From assembly GCF_000425385.1 (NCBI RefSeq), contig NZ_AUDI01000012.1, positions 1-64,000 of the forward strand: a stretch of DNA of 64,000 nt, written 5' to 3'. Under the pieces are notes generated by a model. That model ran no database searches, had not been told where the DNA came from, and saw only the letters and a list, made by a program, of their open reading frames with translations. The stretch's first letter is position 1. Every line of letters begins with the position of its first letter. Both the position numbers and the translations under genes were made by a program. Of the stretch, positions 1 to 7,866 are shown in pieces. This DNA comes from Pseudoduganella violaceinigra DSM 15887 (GTDB taxonomy: Bacteria; Pseudomonadota; Gammaproteobacteria; Burkholderiales; Burkholderiaceae_D).

Positions 1-399
1 GGCGCAGAACAAGTCGGGGCGAAGATCGGCGGTGCCCGAAGCGATCGCGCAGAGCGCTGGGTATGCGATTTCGCAGCAAAAACGAAAGCTCATCGTGCAA
101 GGATTTGGTTGGGCCAAATACGTCGGCGGCATACGTCAGGTGATGGTGCGCCGACTAAAGAAAGTTGATCAGATGTTCGTGCTGACTATGGCGGCGTACA
201 ACTTGGTGCGCATGCGCTCCTTGGGACAAATCCGTCCGCAGGGAGCGACATAAAAGAAATCCAGCAGGATGCGCCGCAAAAACAAGGAAAACGCTCTGCA
301 ATTAGGCCGATTTCCCACATTGCGACACAAAGATGAGCGGCGCCGCAAATACAGCTGCATGATCAATGCGAATTCAGCAGTATTTCAGCAGCCTGCTAG
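1..399 (+). mobile_element. 3' part of an IS5/IS1182-like insertion sequence
   Basis: The transposase end at position 253 is followed by about 140 bases without a credible gene. These finish in a segment at 381-399 containing TTTCAGCAGCCTGCTAG. That resembles the outer ends of IS elements of this type as I remember them, so I take about position 399 as the right border. The left end is outside the window, so neither the inverted-repeat partner nor a target duplication can be checked. The border is therefore tentative. Confidence 0.4.
2..253 (+). CDS. IS5-like transposase, C-terminal part (cut by window edge)
   Basis: The frame is open from the window edge, so only the last 83 residues are visible. 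The segment GRRSA, then QQKRKLIVQGFGWAKYVGGI, then a basic stretch and MFVLTMAAYNLVRM is the characteristic C-terminal end of DDE transposases of the IS5/IS1182 type. In these the Lys/Arg-rich helix follows the last catalytic Glu. The catalytic DDE residues would lie upstream, outside the window. Whether the gene is intact cannot be judged here. It borders a run of accessory genes, so it is a plausible marker of an insertion-prone site. Confidence 0.75.
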   Translation, partial: AQNKSGRRSAVPEAIAQSAGYAISQQKRKLIVQGFGWAKYVGGIRQVMVRRLKKVDQMFVLTMAAYNLVRMRSLGQIRPQGAT

Positions 400-604
400 A
401 GAGCATTTAAACGACGCTGCGCAACTGGCAGACGCAGATTCACAAAAGGGCCTAGTCTTCAAGTAGCTTCGAATATCCGAACAATAAAGCCGAAGGTCCG
501 AGAAGGGGCGGATGCGCCAGCCAGGCGAACGTGTACAATCGGCCGGCAGCGGCCGCACGTTTAACAATTCAGAATATTTGAAATAGCAAAACTTAGGAAC
601 ATAG
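400..604. other. Spacer between IS end and first accessory gene
   Basis: No coding frame here has a ribosome-binding site or recognisable product. The last 40 bases are AT-rich and end with AGGAAC shortly before the ATG at 605, so they probably carry the promoter and ribosome-binding site of the next gene. Confidence 0.4.
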
Positions 605-1066
605 ATGGCATTTTCATTAGAAGTTCAGAGCGATGTACGTCCTACCAACTTGCCCGCTATATGGGTGCCGGCCCTAGCGCGACATGGTATAGCAATTGAG
701 TTTCCGCCGAATTTCTTATCTGAATGTAGAACTGGCGTACTTATTATGAAAGTATTGAGTGCGCCAGCAAGCCTTACCCGAGAAGACGTGTGCGAACCCG
801 CATCAGCATATTTCGAATTCTGGACGGATGAGGAAGGCTTTGGCTTCAGCACTGCCAGCGGGCGCAGTACCGTGGACTTTGCCGTTCAATGCCTTTGTGC
901 AGCCACCCTGGCTGAGCACCTTGATGCGGTATATGTGGATCCACAGATTGAGAAGTCTGCGAGAGGGGCTGCCGCGTTTGCGTTGGCCATGGAAGAGATT
1001 AATTACTTTATCAGCACACCAGATGAAGAAGTTTTTCGAAATTTCATCGATTGGGATAATTTCTGA
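605..1066 (+). CDS. Hypothetical protein, 153 aa
   Basis: Soluble, acidic protein without signal peptide, membrane segment or cysteine motif. I do not recognise the family. An AGGAAC ribosome-binding site precedes the ATG. It sits between an IS end and two other small unknown genes on the same strand. Its size, acidity and lack of a recognisable domain are like many immunity or accessory proteins of polymorphic-toxin loci, but no toxin is visible in the window, so that role is only a guess. Base composition is less GC-rich than the core genes after 3.8 kb. Confidence 0.6.
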   Translation: MAFSLEVQSDVRPTNLPAIWVPALARHGIAIEFPPNFLSECRTGVLIMKVLSAPASLTREDVCEPASAYFEFWTDEEGFGFSTASGRSTVDFAVQCLCAATLAEHLDAVYVDPQIEKSARGAAAFALAMEEINYFISTPDEEVFRNFIDWDNF

Positions 1067-1147
1067 CTGCCTTTTTGCCGGCCAGCAGCAGCCGGCCAGA
1101 AGTCGGCATTGGAGATGATCAGCTTCGAAGCTAGGAGAAATTGAAAA

Positions 1148-1489
1148 ATGTACCGTTTGTATCCTCTTGGAAGGCCAACAGATCCCGATGCACTCTGGCT
1201 GGACTACAAATGGGGGTACTCGTTCGATAATGCCGAATGGCGGCCGTGCGTCGTGCTCTTTCTGGATGAGATTGCGGCCCAGGGGCATGAGGTCGTCGCG
1301 TTGTCGTCACCCGAATTTGTTCGTGGCGAAGACTTCGTGGAGATCGCTTCTTTGGTGGATGGGAAGAGAGTGGCTTTCTCGTCGGATCATCTGCTTAGTC
1401 TGATCGTCATCGAGTCAGACGCCCTCACGTCATCCAACGCGCTTGGAACAACATCGGTAACAAGGTCGGATGGGTTGACGAATAATTAG
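1148..1489 (+). CDS. Hypothetical protein, 113 aa
   Basis: Small soluble protein with a good ribosome-binding site (TAGGAGAA about nine bases before the ATG). The N-terminal two thirds looks folded, with alternating hydrophobic strands such as CVVLFLDEIAAQGHEVVAL. The last 20 residues are Ser/Thr/Asn-rich and probably disordered. No family recognised. It lies 81 bases after the gene at 605 on the same strand and may be co-transcribed with it. Confidence 0.55.
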   Translation: MYRLYPLGRPTDPDALWLDYKWGYSFDNAEWRPCVVLFLDEIAAQGHEVVALSSPEFVRGEDFVEIASLVDGKRVAFSSDHLLSLIVIESDALTSSNALGTTSVTRSDGLTNN

Positions 1490-1625
1490 CACTGGTGCGA
1501 ACCATTCGATGCAGGCAGTATCCGGCCATTTCCAGACGTTTTATTTGGTACCTGTTCTGATATATATTTCCATTTTAGAAGGCGCCTGAGAGGGGCAATT
1601 TCGTAAAAGTTCCGGAGGCACAACC

Positions 1626-1961
1626 ATGCTGTCGAAGACTGTTCGATTGATGCTGGCGGCCGAGGCATGGCTACTGTTTGTGGTGTTCGTTGTAGTCGTT
1701 GCTGCGCTTGTACCAAGGATTGGCGGCACGATATTCAATCCACATTCCTTGTATGGTGTCGTTGCAACTTCTGCGCTGATAGTTGCTTGCCTTGCTGGAG
1801 TTGCAGTTTTGGTTTGGACGATTCCTATAGTGTTGGCACGCTTAGTTCGCGGTACCGAGAGTCGAAGTGCTTTTCGCATAGGTGCGGCCTTCTTGGGCAT
1901 AGGTTTTATAGCGACGTTTGGCGCTTGGGTCGTGAACGTCGGTCGTTACCTACACAATTAA
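1626..1961 (+). CDS. Small membrane protein, three predicted helices
   Basis: A GGAGG ribosome-binding site stands just before the ATG. The 111-residue product has hydrophobic segments at about residues 9-30, 42-67 and 84-106, separated by short polar loops, so it is an inner-membrane protein. No catalytic motif or family is recognised. It follows two small soluble unknowns and could be their membrane partner, but only proximity suggests this. Confidence 0.55.
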   Translation: MLSKTVRLMLAAEAWLLFVVFVVVVAALVPRIGGTIFNPHSLYGVVATSALIVACLAGVAVLVWTIPIVLARLVRGTESRSAFRIGAAFLGIGFIATFGAWVVNVGRYLHN

Positions 1962-2155
1962 TGGCAGACCTCGGCCAGCCGCAGTCACTAAAGTGCCTAC
2001 TTGCGATTGCACTCACCAATGATGCAAAGACGGTGGTGGGCTATGGATTTTCGGCGAATGGCCGGCCAATGTGATACCGTGGTCTGCAACACGCCATGTT
2101 GCGGATCCACGCTATTTAGCCCCATCGGCCACGTACTTTCGTTCAGAGCCAACCA

Positions 2156-2368
2156 ATGCCCACACGGCCTATCTATTGCAGTGAATGCCGAGACGCTAAC
2201 GCCCACAACATCGCACGAGGTAAAGTTGAGACGGATATCTACCTACACGTTGAGGTCGCCAGGAAAAATCTTAATGGCTCATTTCAGTGCGTTTGTAGGT
2301 GTGGACATTCTTGGGCCTCAAGGTCAAAGGAAGCCGCTGCAATTTATCAAGAGCCGTTGAATGGATAA
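2156..2368 (+). CDS. Small zinc-ribbon-like protein, 70 aa
   Basis: The short frame carries two metal-ligand pairs: CSEC at residues 8-11 and a CxCG knuckle (CRCGHSW) at about residues 46-52. Their spacing is compatible with a zinc ribbon in which two beta-hairpins hold one zinc ion. Such folds usually bind nucleic acid or protein. It ends 17 bases before the GIY-YIG gene and is likely co-transcribed with it. No family name is recognised. An alternative is that the frame is fortuitous, but the paired Cys knuckles argue against that. Confidence 0.5.
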   Translation: MPTRPIYCSECRDANAHNIARGKVETDIYLHVEVARKNLNGSFQCVCRCGHSWASRSKEAAAIYQEPLNG

Positions 2369-2385
2369 GGTGGAGGTCCAAAACT

Positions 2386-3339
2386 ATGGCCGACGGCTAT
2401 GTCTATATCCTCACCAATTGCTACGTGCCGGATCTAGTGAAAATTGGCTATACGGATCGAGCTCCCAATACTCGTGCACAAGAGCTAAGCAATACGACTG
2501 GTGTTCCCGGTAAGTGGATGGTCCACCAAAGCTGGCTTCTTGAAGACGCCTATTTGTGGGAGCAACGCATTTTTTCTGAACTAGCAAGATTACGTGAAAC
2601 TGGCGAATTTTTCCGGCTTACCCCCCAAGGCGCAGTAGAAAAAGTCTCTGCACTTCTTGCATCGTGGGGCGCAATCGATGCATCGGGCCTATCCGCTGCG
2701 GCCAAACGCGAGGCGGAAAGAATCCAGCGAATACGTGATCTTGAGCAGGCAGAAAGCGATGAAAGGCACCGTAGTTGGCGGGAAGCTCAAGACCGTCGAA
2801 TGGAACTCGAATCTCTTGCCACATACTTTCAAGAAGTAAGTAAAAAAATTAAGGAGCATGAAGCTCTGGCATCAAATGCCATGCATGAGAAGTGGAAACC
2901 ATGGTTCCGTCAAAACTGTATCAAGAATGCACTCATTTGGGGTGGAGGGGCCTTCCTTATTGGGCTAATGTTCGCCAAGAAGGAAGAAGGGGCGGCATTA
3001 TTGGGCGCGATATCAGCGATGTTTGCGTATTGGCTTGGCGACAATTATCACAGTGACGAATTTCAGATTCCGCACTCCAAAGCAAAACAAGAGGCTCGAA
3101 ATTTAGTTCTGCAAGCACATCAGCTTGGATATTTATCGGACAAGTCAAAAATGGTATCGCCTTATCGCGACAACAGAGGATTCACAGTGGAGCCGTTGGA
3201 AAACTGGGAGCGTATTGGTCCGTCGACTTACGATCCGATATTCAAGAACAAACGAACAAACGAAACAATCGGTGGAAGCATAATTTACATCGAAAGCCTT
3301 GGCTATTTCGATCAAGTAGGTGGACGCCTGCTTTTGTGA
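2386..3339 (+). CDS. GIY-YIG (T5orf172/MUG113-type) protein with coiled coil and two membrane helices
   Basis: The 317-residue protein starts at the ATG at 2386, which has an AGGTGGAGG ribosome-binding site; the longer frame upstream is not needed. Residues 3-90 match the T5orf172/MUG113 branch of the GIY-YIG nuclease superfamily: YVYILTN at 5-11, VKIGYT at 18-23, the TGVP loop near 38-41 and the conserved Glu in LWEQRIF at about 59. Residues 100-165 are a charged heptad-like coiled coil. Two hydrophobic segments follow at about 181-196 and 203-218, then a soluble tail of about 100 residues with no recognised domain. Members of the superfamily cut DNA and occur in phage, homing and defence genes. 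A membrane-anchored form next to a zinc-ribbon protein is unusual. Confidence 0.8.
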   Translation: MADGYVYILTNCYVPDLVKIGYTDRAPNTRAQELSNTTGVPGKWMVHQSWLLEDAYLWEQRIFSELARLRETGEFFRLTPQGAVEKVSALLASWGAIDASGLSAAAKREAERIQRIRDLEQAESDERHRSWREAQDRRMELESLATYFQEVSKKIKEHEALASNAMHEKWKPWFRQNCIKNALIWGGGAFLIGLMFAKKEEGAALLGAISAMFAYWLGDNYHSDEFQIPHSKAKQEARNLVLQAHQLGYLSDKSKMVSPYRDNRGFTVEPLENWERIGPSTYDPIFKNKRTNETIGGSIIYIESLGYFDQVGGRLLL

Positions 3340-3774
3340 TGATCACCTGCGGCTTGGACGATAGAACTTTGTACTTCGCTTTGATTTGTCGCTTTGCTCG
3401 AAACCGAAATGTCGACAAAGGTCCGAATTGGGGCGATAGCGGTCGTAAAGGAGCTTCTTCGACGGTTGCGCAAGCACGACCGGATCATTTGGAATGGAGC
3501 TAGCGGTCACGCCGCCGATGTACGTGCACCTGCCGGTGGCGAGGATGCGGGCCGAAAGCCGAGTGATCGTCGAAAATTCGGCGCAGACACTATTACTTGG
3601 CGGATCAGCGTGGGCTGCCGCTAGTTGACCAAATCTCGAGCGCACAGCTGGCTACACCGCGTTCGCAGACCGGGCATTCGGCACGAACGACGAGCGGGCA
3701 TACATAGGGCGTTTTTTTCGCTTGCCTGCTAGCTCACTCGTTGGCTGTATATCGAACGGCTTTGTCAGGCGCTC
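3340..3774. other. 435-base spacer with no supported gene
   Basis: Frames exist on both strands (for example minus 3343-3645 and plus 3394-3624), but none has a ribosome-binding site, recognisable motif or core-like codon use. It marks the border between the accessory segment and the GC-rich efflux operon. It may hold decayed sequence. I see no clear hairpin terminator. Confidence 0.4.
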
Positions 3775-4272
3775 CTAATCCTTTCGTTCCTGCAGGATGT
3801 GGCCGTGCATTTCGGCCGTCAGTTTGTCGATGCGTTCAACCAGCTGCTTGGTAGTGGCCGTCAGCTCGGTGTTCTGGCGCAGCAGCTCCATCATCTGGGT
3901 GGTATGGCGGGCCGCCTGCTGCGCCAGCGCCTCGCGGTGGCGGGCGTCGGCGTCGTTATGCGCCTTGTCGCGTTCGGCCTGGCGCGTCTGGGCCAGCAGG
4001 ATCAGGGGCGCCGCGTAGGCAGCCTGCAGGCTGAAGGCCAAATTCAGCAAAATGAAAGGATAGCGGTCGAACTGCGTCAGGCCCCAGATATTGGCGCCGA
4101 TCCAGGTCGCGACGAGCAGAGTCTGCCCGCCCAGAAATAGGGGTGTACCGAAGAAGCGCGCGAACGCTTCGGCCTTCAGCCCGAAGGTGTCGGCGCCGAA
4201 AGTTTTGGTCAGGTGCTCATGTTCGCGGTGGAAGCGTAGGTGGTCGCTGTCGTGTCCCGGTTGGGCGCTCAT
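3775..4272 (-). CDS. DUF1003 membrane protein
   Basis: I chose the ATG at 4272, which overlaps the stop of the preceding gene by four bases (ATGA) and removes an implausible Arg/Pro-rich extension. The 165-residue product has the DUF1003 layout: a charged N-terminus, two membrane helices (FLGGQTLLVATWIGANIWG and YPFILLNLAFSLQAAYAAP), then a cytoplasmic coiled coil of about 80 residues rich in Gln, Ala, Lys and Glu. Biochemical function of the family is unknown. It is the last gene of the RND efflux operon and translationally coupled to the GyrI-like gene. Confidence 0.8.
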   Translation of the reverse strand: MSAQPGHDSDHLRFHREHEHLTKTFGADTFGLKAEAFARFFGTPLFLGGQTLLVATWIGANIWGLTQFDRYPFILLNLAFSLQAAYAAPLILLAQTRQAERDKAHNDADARHREALAQQAARHTTQMMELLRQNTELTATTKQLVERIDKLTAEMHGHILQERKD

Positions 4273-4748
4273 GCTTCTTCTTCCTGGTCGAGGGGGATGA
4301 ACAGTTCGCAGGCGAATTCGCCGGTTTCCGGATCGGCGCGGAAATCGGCTGCGTAGCGCTCGAAGCAGGGGCCGGGGCGGTCCTTCAGGCCCGCTTCGGG
4401 CAGACCCTGCGAATAAAAGGCATGCCACACCTCGCCGATGCCGCCCGCCGGGCCGTAGTAATCCACCACGGCATAGCGGCCGCCGGGGATGGTCGCCAGT
4501 GCGGCCGGCGGCGGCGCCGCATCGTCGTGGCCGACTTCAACGCAGGCGTCGTAGCGGCACTTCTCCGGCGGCGTGTTGGCGGGATCGTCCATCGCCACGC
4601 CGTAGGTCACCCGGCCCATCAGGCCATTGTCCTGCATCCATGGCGCGACCACGCCGCGCCAGAATTCGCCCAGCGCCGGGCCGAAAGGCCCCGTGTGGCG
4701 CAGGTAGGCCACGCGGGCGGGTTCAATTTCTACAACACGTACTTTCAT
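4269..4748 (-). CDS. GyrI-like small-molecule-binding protein
   Basis: The 159 residues form a stand-alone GyrI-like (SbmC / AraC effector-binding) domain: the opening VRVVEIEPARVAYLRHTGPF, the central CRYDACVEVG, then IPGGRYAVVDYYGP and a C-terminal FELFIPL-like strand. Relatives either bind hydrophobic drugs as sensors (BmrR, Rob type), inhibit gyrase, or hydrolyse cyclopropane-containing drugs. There is no DNA-binding domain here. It starts 10 bases after the RND pump gene and overlaps the DUF1003 gene, so it is part of the efflux operon and may bind or modify the pump substrate. The specific ligand is not evident. Confidence 0.8.
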   Translation of the reverse strand: MKVRVVEIEPARVAYLRHTGPFGPALGEFWRGVVAPWMQDNGLMGRVTYGVAMDDPANTPPEKCRYDACVEVGHDDAAPPPAALATIPGGRYAVVDYYGPAGGIGEVWHAFYSQGLPEAGLKDRPGPCFERYAADFRADPETGEFACELFIPLDQEEEA

Positions 4749-4758
4749 GACGGGCTCC

Positions 4759-7700
4759 TTATTCGGTAAGCGGCGAGGCTGCGTGCTTACGCGGTTTGCG
4801 CAGCCCGCGCACCATGCGTTTCAACAGCTGCTCGCCGTCGTCGACAATCGTGAAGACCGCAGGCACCACCAGCAAGGACAGCAGGGTCGATGTAATCAGG
4901 CCGCCGATCACGGCGGTCGCCATCGGCGAGCGGAAGCTCGGGTCTGCGCCCCAGCCCAGGGCCAGCGGCATCATGCCCACGCCCATGGCGATGGTGGTCA
5001 TCAGGATCGGGCGGCTACGCTTGTGGCAGGCGTCGACCAGGGCGTCGAAGCGGCTCATGCCTTCGGCGCGCGCCAGGATGGCGTAATCGACCAGCAGGAT
5101 CGAGTTCTTGGTGACGATCCCCATCAGCATGATCAGGCCGATCATGGACGGCATCGACAAGGCCTTCTGCGTCACCAGCAGCGCCACGAAGGCGCCGCCG
5201 ATCGACAGCGGCAGCGCGGCCAGGATGGTCAGCGGTTGCAGGAAGTCGTGGAACAGCAGCACCAGCACGCCGTAGATGCACAGCACCCCGATCAGCATGG
5301 CGATGATGAAGCTGACGAACAGGTTCTGCATTTCCTGGGTGTCGCCCAGTTCCGCCTTGGTCACCGACGGCGGCAGGTTCTTCATCGACGGCAGCTGGCG
5401 CGCTTCTTCATCGAGCTCGCCCAGGGTGCGGCTGCCCAGTTCCACGTCCAGGGTCACGTTGCGGCTGCGGTTCAGGCGGTCGATCTGGGCCGGGCCGGAT
5501 TCCATGGTGATGGCGGCCACATTGGCCAGCATGACCGGGCCGTTGCGGCCGGGGACGGTCAGGCGGCCGATGGCATCGAGGTCGGCGCGCACGCTGTCGG
5601 GTAGCTTGACGCGGATCGGCACCTGGCGTTCGGCCAGGTTCATCTTGGTCAGGTCGAAGTCGTAGTCGCCGGCGGTGGCGACACGCACCGTTTCGCCGAT
5701 GGCGTTGGCGGTCACGCCCAGGTCGGCGGCCTTGGCGAAGTCGGGGCGCACGATGATCTCGGGACGCACCAATGAGGCGCTGGAGGTGACATTGCCGATG
5801 CCATGCAGGGTGCGCAAATCGCGCTCCACCTTGCGCGCCGAGTCGAGCAGCGCCACCGGGTCTTCCGAGCGCAGCACCAGCTGCATTTTCACGCCCGTAT
5901 CGGGCGGGCCGACGGTGAAGCGGGCGCCCGGCAGGGTGGACAGCTTCTCGCGGATCATATCGTCGATCTGCGCCATCGATTCCTTGCGGTCGTTGCGGTG
6001 CTTGGTGGTGATGGTCAGCACGGCGCGGCGCGCTTCGGCCGCTGCGCCCGGTGCGAAAGCGTCGCCGGCGGAGCCGCCGCCGATGGAGCTGAAGACATGG
6101 GTCACCGGCTTGACCTGCATGATCGCCAGGCGTGCGCGTTCGGCCACGTCGCGCGTCTCGGCCAGGGTGGAGCCGGGCGGCAGCTCCAGGTTGACCATGG
6201 TCTGGGCGCGGTCGGCAGGCGGCACAAAGCCTGTCGGCAGCAGGCCCACCAGCATGATGGACGAGACGAAGAAGACCAGGGCCCCGAGGGCGGTTTTCCA
6301 GCGGTTGCTCAGGCACCAGCGCATGGCTTTCATATAGCGCTGCATGATCCAGCCGTCCGGCGCCTGCGGCTTGTTGGTCTGTTTCAGCAGGTGGGCCGCC
6401 ATCATCGGCGTCAGCAAGCGCGCCACCACCAGCGAGGCCAGGACGGCCAGCACGGCGGCCCAGCCGAATTGCTTGAAGAATTTGCCCGGAATGCCGCCCA
6501 TGAAGGCTGTCGGCAGGAACACGGCCACCAGGGCGAAGGTGGTGGCGATCACCGCCATGCCGATTTCGTCGGCCGCTTCCATGGCGGCCTGCATCGGCGT
6601 CTTACCCATATGCAGGTGGCGCTCGATGTTTTCGATTTCCACGATGGCGTCGTCCACCAGCACGCCGACCACCAGGGCCAGCGAGAGCAGGGTCACGGTA
6701 TTTAGCGTGAAGCCCATCCAGTACATGCCGAGGAAGGCCGGCAGCACCGACAGCGGCAGGGCGGAGGCGGCCACCAGCGTGGCGCGCCAGTCGCGCAGGA
6801 ACCACCACACCACCAGCACGGCCAGGATGGCGCCTTCATACAGCAGCTCCATCGAGCCCGAGAAGTTTTCCGCAACCGGTTCGGCATTGTCGATCGATTG
6901 CGTGATGTCGATGGTGGGGTGCGCCTTGCGCAGTTCTTCCACGGCGGCGCGCGAATCGTTGGCGACCTGGGTTTCGCTGGCGCCCTTGGTGCGGAAGATT
7001 TCGAAGGCCACCAACTTCTTGCCGTCCTGCGTCGCTTCGGCGCGCGGCTCGGCGATGGTGTCGGTCACGCTGGCCACCTGCTCCAGGCGGATATGGCGGC
7101 CGTCGCCCAGCGGGATGTCCATCTGCGACAGTTCCTGCGCGCTGCGCACGGTGGCGATGGTGCGTACCGACTGTTCGGCGCCGCTGATGTCGCCGCGCCC
7201 GCCCGGCGCTTCCTTCTGCACCTGGCGCAGCATGCGCGAGACGTCCAGCGCCGAAACACGCAGGGCCGCCATGCGTTCGTCATCGAGCTCGACGCGGATT
7301 TCGCGGTTCACGCCGCCGACGCGCTTGACCGCGCCCACGCCTTTCACCGAGAGCAGCTTTTTGGAGACGGCGTTGTCCACATACCAGCTCAGGTCGGCGT
7401 CGTCGATGTTGGCGCCTTCCTTGGGCGTGACGACGAAGGCCAGGATCACGCGGCCCGCGGTGGAAACCTTGCTGACCACCGGATCGCGCATCTCGCCGGG
7501 CATATCGGCCCGCACCTGGGTCACCGCGTCGCGCACCTCGTTGACGGCGTCGGACAGGTTCTTCTCGAGGATGAATTCAACGGTGATGGTGGCGGTGCCG
7601 TCCAGCACCTTGGCATAGATATTCTTCACGCCTTGCAGCGTCGCGACCGAATCCTCGATCTTGCGCGCCACCTCGGTTTCCAGCTGGGCCGGCGCGGCGC

Positions 7701-7857
7701 CGGGCAGGGAAGCGGAGACGGTCACGATAGGCAGTTCGATGTCCGGAAAGTCCTGCACCGGGTTGGCGATGTACGCCATCCAGCCTGCCAGGGACAGCAG
7801 GATGAACAGCATGATGGCCGGAACCGGGTGCTTGATGGAGAGGGCTGAGAAATTCAC
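4759..7857 (-). CDS. RND efflux pump, inner-membrane permease (HAE1/AcrB-like)
   Basis: Full-length 1032-residue RND transporter, which exports hydrophobic compounds using the proton gradient as a trimer spanning inner membrane and periplasm. The N-terminus (PVPAIMLFILLSLAGWMAY, then the conserved DFPDIELPIVTV) is typical. The proton-relay pair Asp402-Asp403 is present in TM4 (GVLVDDAIVEIEN). The second-half repeat and the final SLLVVPAVFTI helix are also present. It lies downstream of its adaptor (9-base gap) and upstream of the GyrI-like gene. The short form with a divergent N-terminus resembles MexK/MdtC-like or uncharacterised Oxalobacteraceae pumps rather than AcrB itself. Substrate unknown. 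Confidence 0.93.
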   Translation of the reverse strand: MNFSALSIKHPVPAIMLFILLSLAGWMAYIANPVQDFPDIELPIVTVSASLPGAAPAQLETEVARKIEDSVATLQGVKNIYAKVLDGTATITVEFILEKNLSDAVNEVRDAVTQVRADMPGEMRDPVVSKVSTAGRVILAFVVTPKEGANIDDADLSWYVDNAVSKKLLSVKGVGAVKRVGGVNREIRVELDDERMAALRVSALDVSRMLRQVQKEAPGGRGDISGAEQSVRTIATVRSAQELSQMDIPLGDGRHIRLEQVASVTDTIAEPRAEATQDGKKLVAFEIFRTKGASETQVANDSRAAVEELRKAHPTIDITQSIDNAEPVAENFSGSMELLYEGAILAVLVVWWFLRDWRATLVAASALPLSVLPAFLGMYWMGFTLNTVTLLSLALVVGVLVDDAIVEIENIERHLHMGKTPMQAAMEAADEIGMAVIATTFALVAVFLPTAFMGGIPGKFFKQFGWAAVLAVLASLVVARLLTPMMAAHLLKQTNKPQAPDGWIMQRYMKAMRWCLSNRWKTALGALVFFVSSIMLVGLLPTGFVPPADRAQTMVNLELPPGSTLAETRDVAERARLAIMQVKPVTHVFSSIGGGSAGDAFAPGAAAEARRAVLTITTKHRNDRKESMAQIDDMIREKLSTLPGARFTVGPPDTGVKMQLVLRSEDPVALLDSARKVERDLRTLHGIGNVTSSASLVRPEIIVRPDFAKAADLGVTANAIGETVRVATAGDYDFDLTKMNLAERQVPIRVKLPDSVRADLDAIGRLTVPGRNGPVMLANVAAITMESGPAQIDRLNRSRNVTLDVELGSRTLGELDEEARQLPSMKNLPPSVTKAELGDTQEMQNLFVSFIIAMLIGVLCIYGVLVLLFHDFLQPLTILAALPLSIGGAFVALLVTQKALSMPSMIGLIMLMGIVTKNSILLVDYAILARAEGMSRFDALVDACHKRSRPILMTTIAMGVGMMPLALGWGADPSFRSPMATAVIGGLITSTLLSLLVVPAVFTIVDDGEQLLKRMVRGLRKPRKHAASPLTE

Positions 7858-7866
7858 GGCGTCTCC

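Noticed and set aside
269..466. Plus-strand 65-codon frame after the transposase
   Set aside because: It spans the apparent IS end and has no ribosome-binding site or recognisable motif.
3343..3645. Minus-strand frame in the 3340-3774 spacer
   Set aside because: No ribosome-binding site, no domain, and it overlaps a plus-strand frame of equal quality. I cannot support either.
4747..5604. Long plus-strand frame opposite the RND pump
   Set aside because: His/Gln/Arg-rich antisense shadow of the pump gene, typical of GC-rich DNA.
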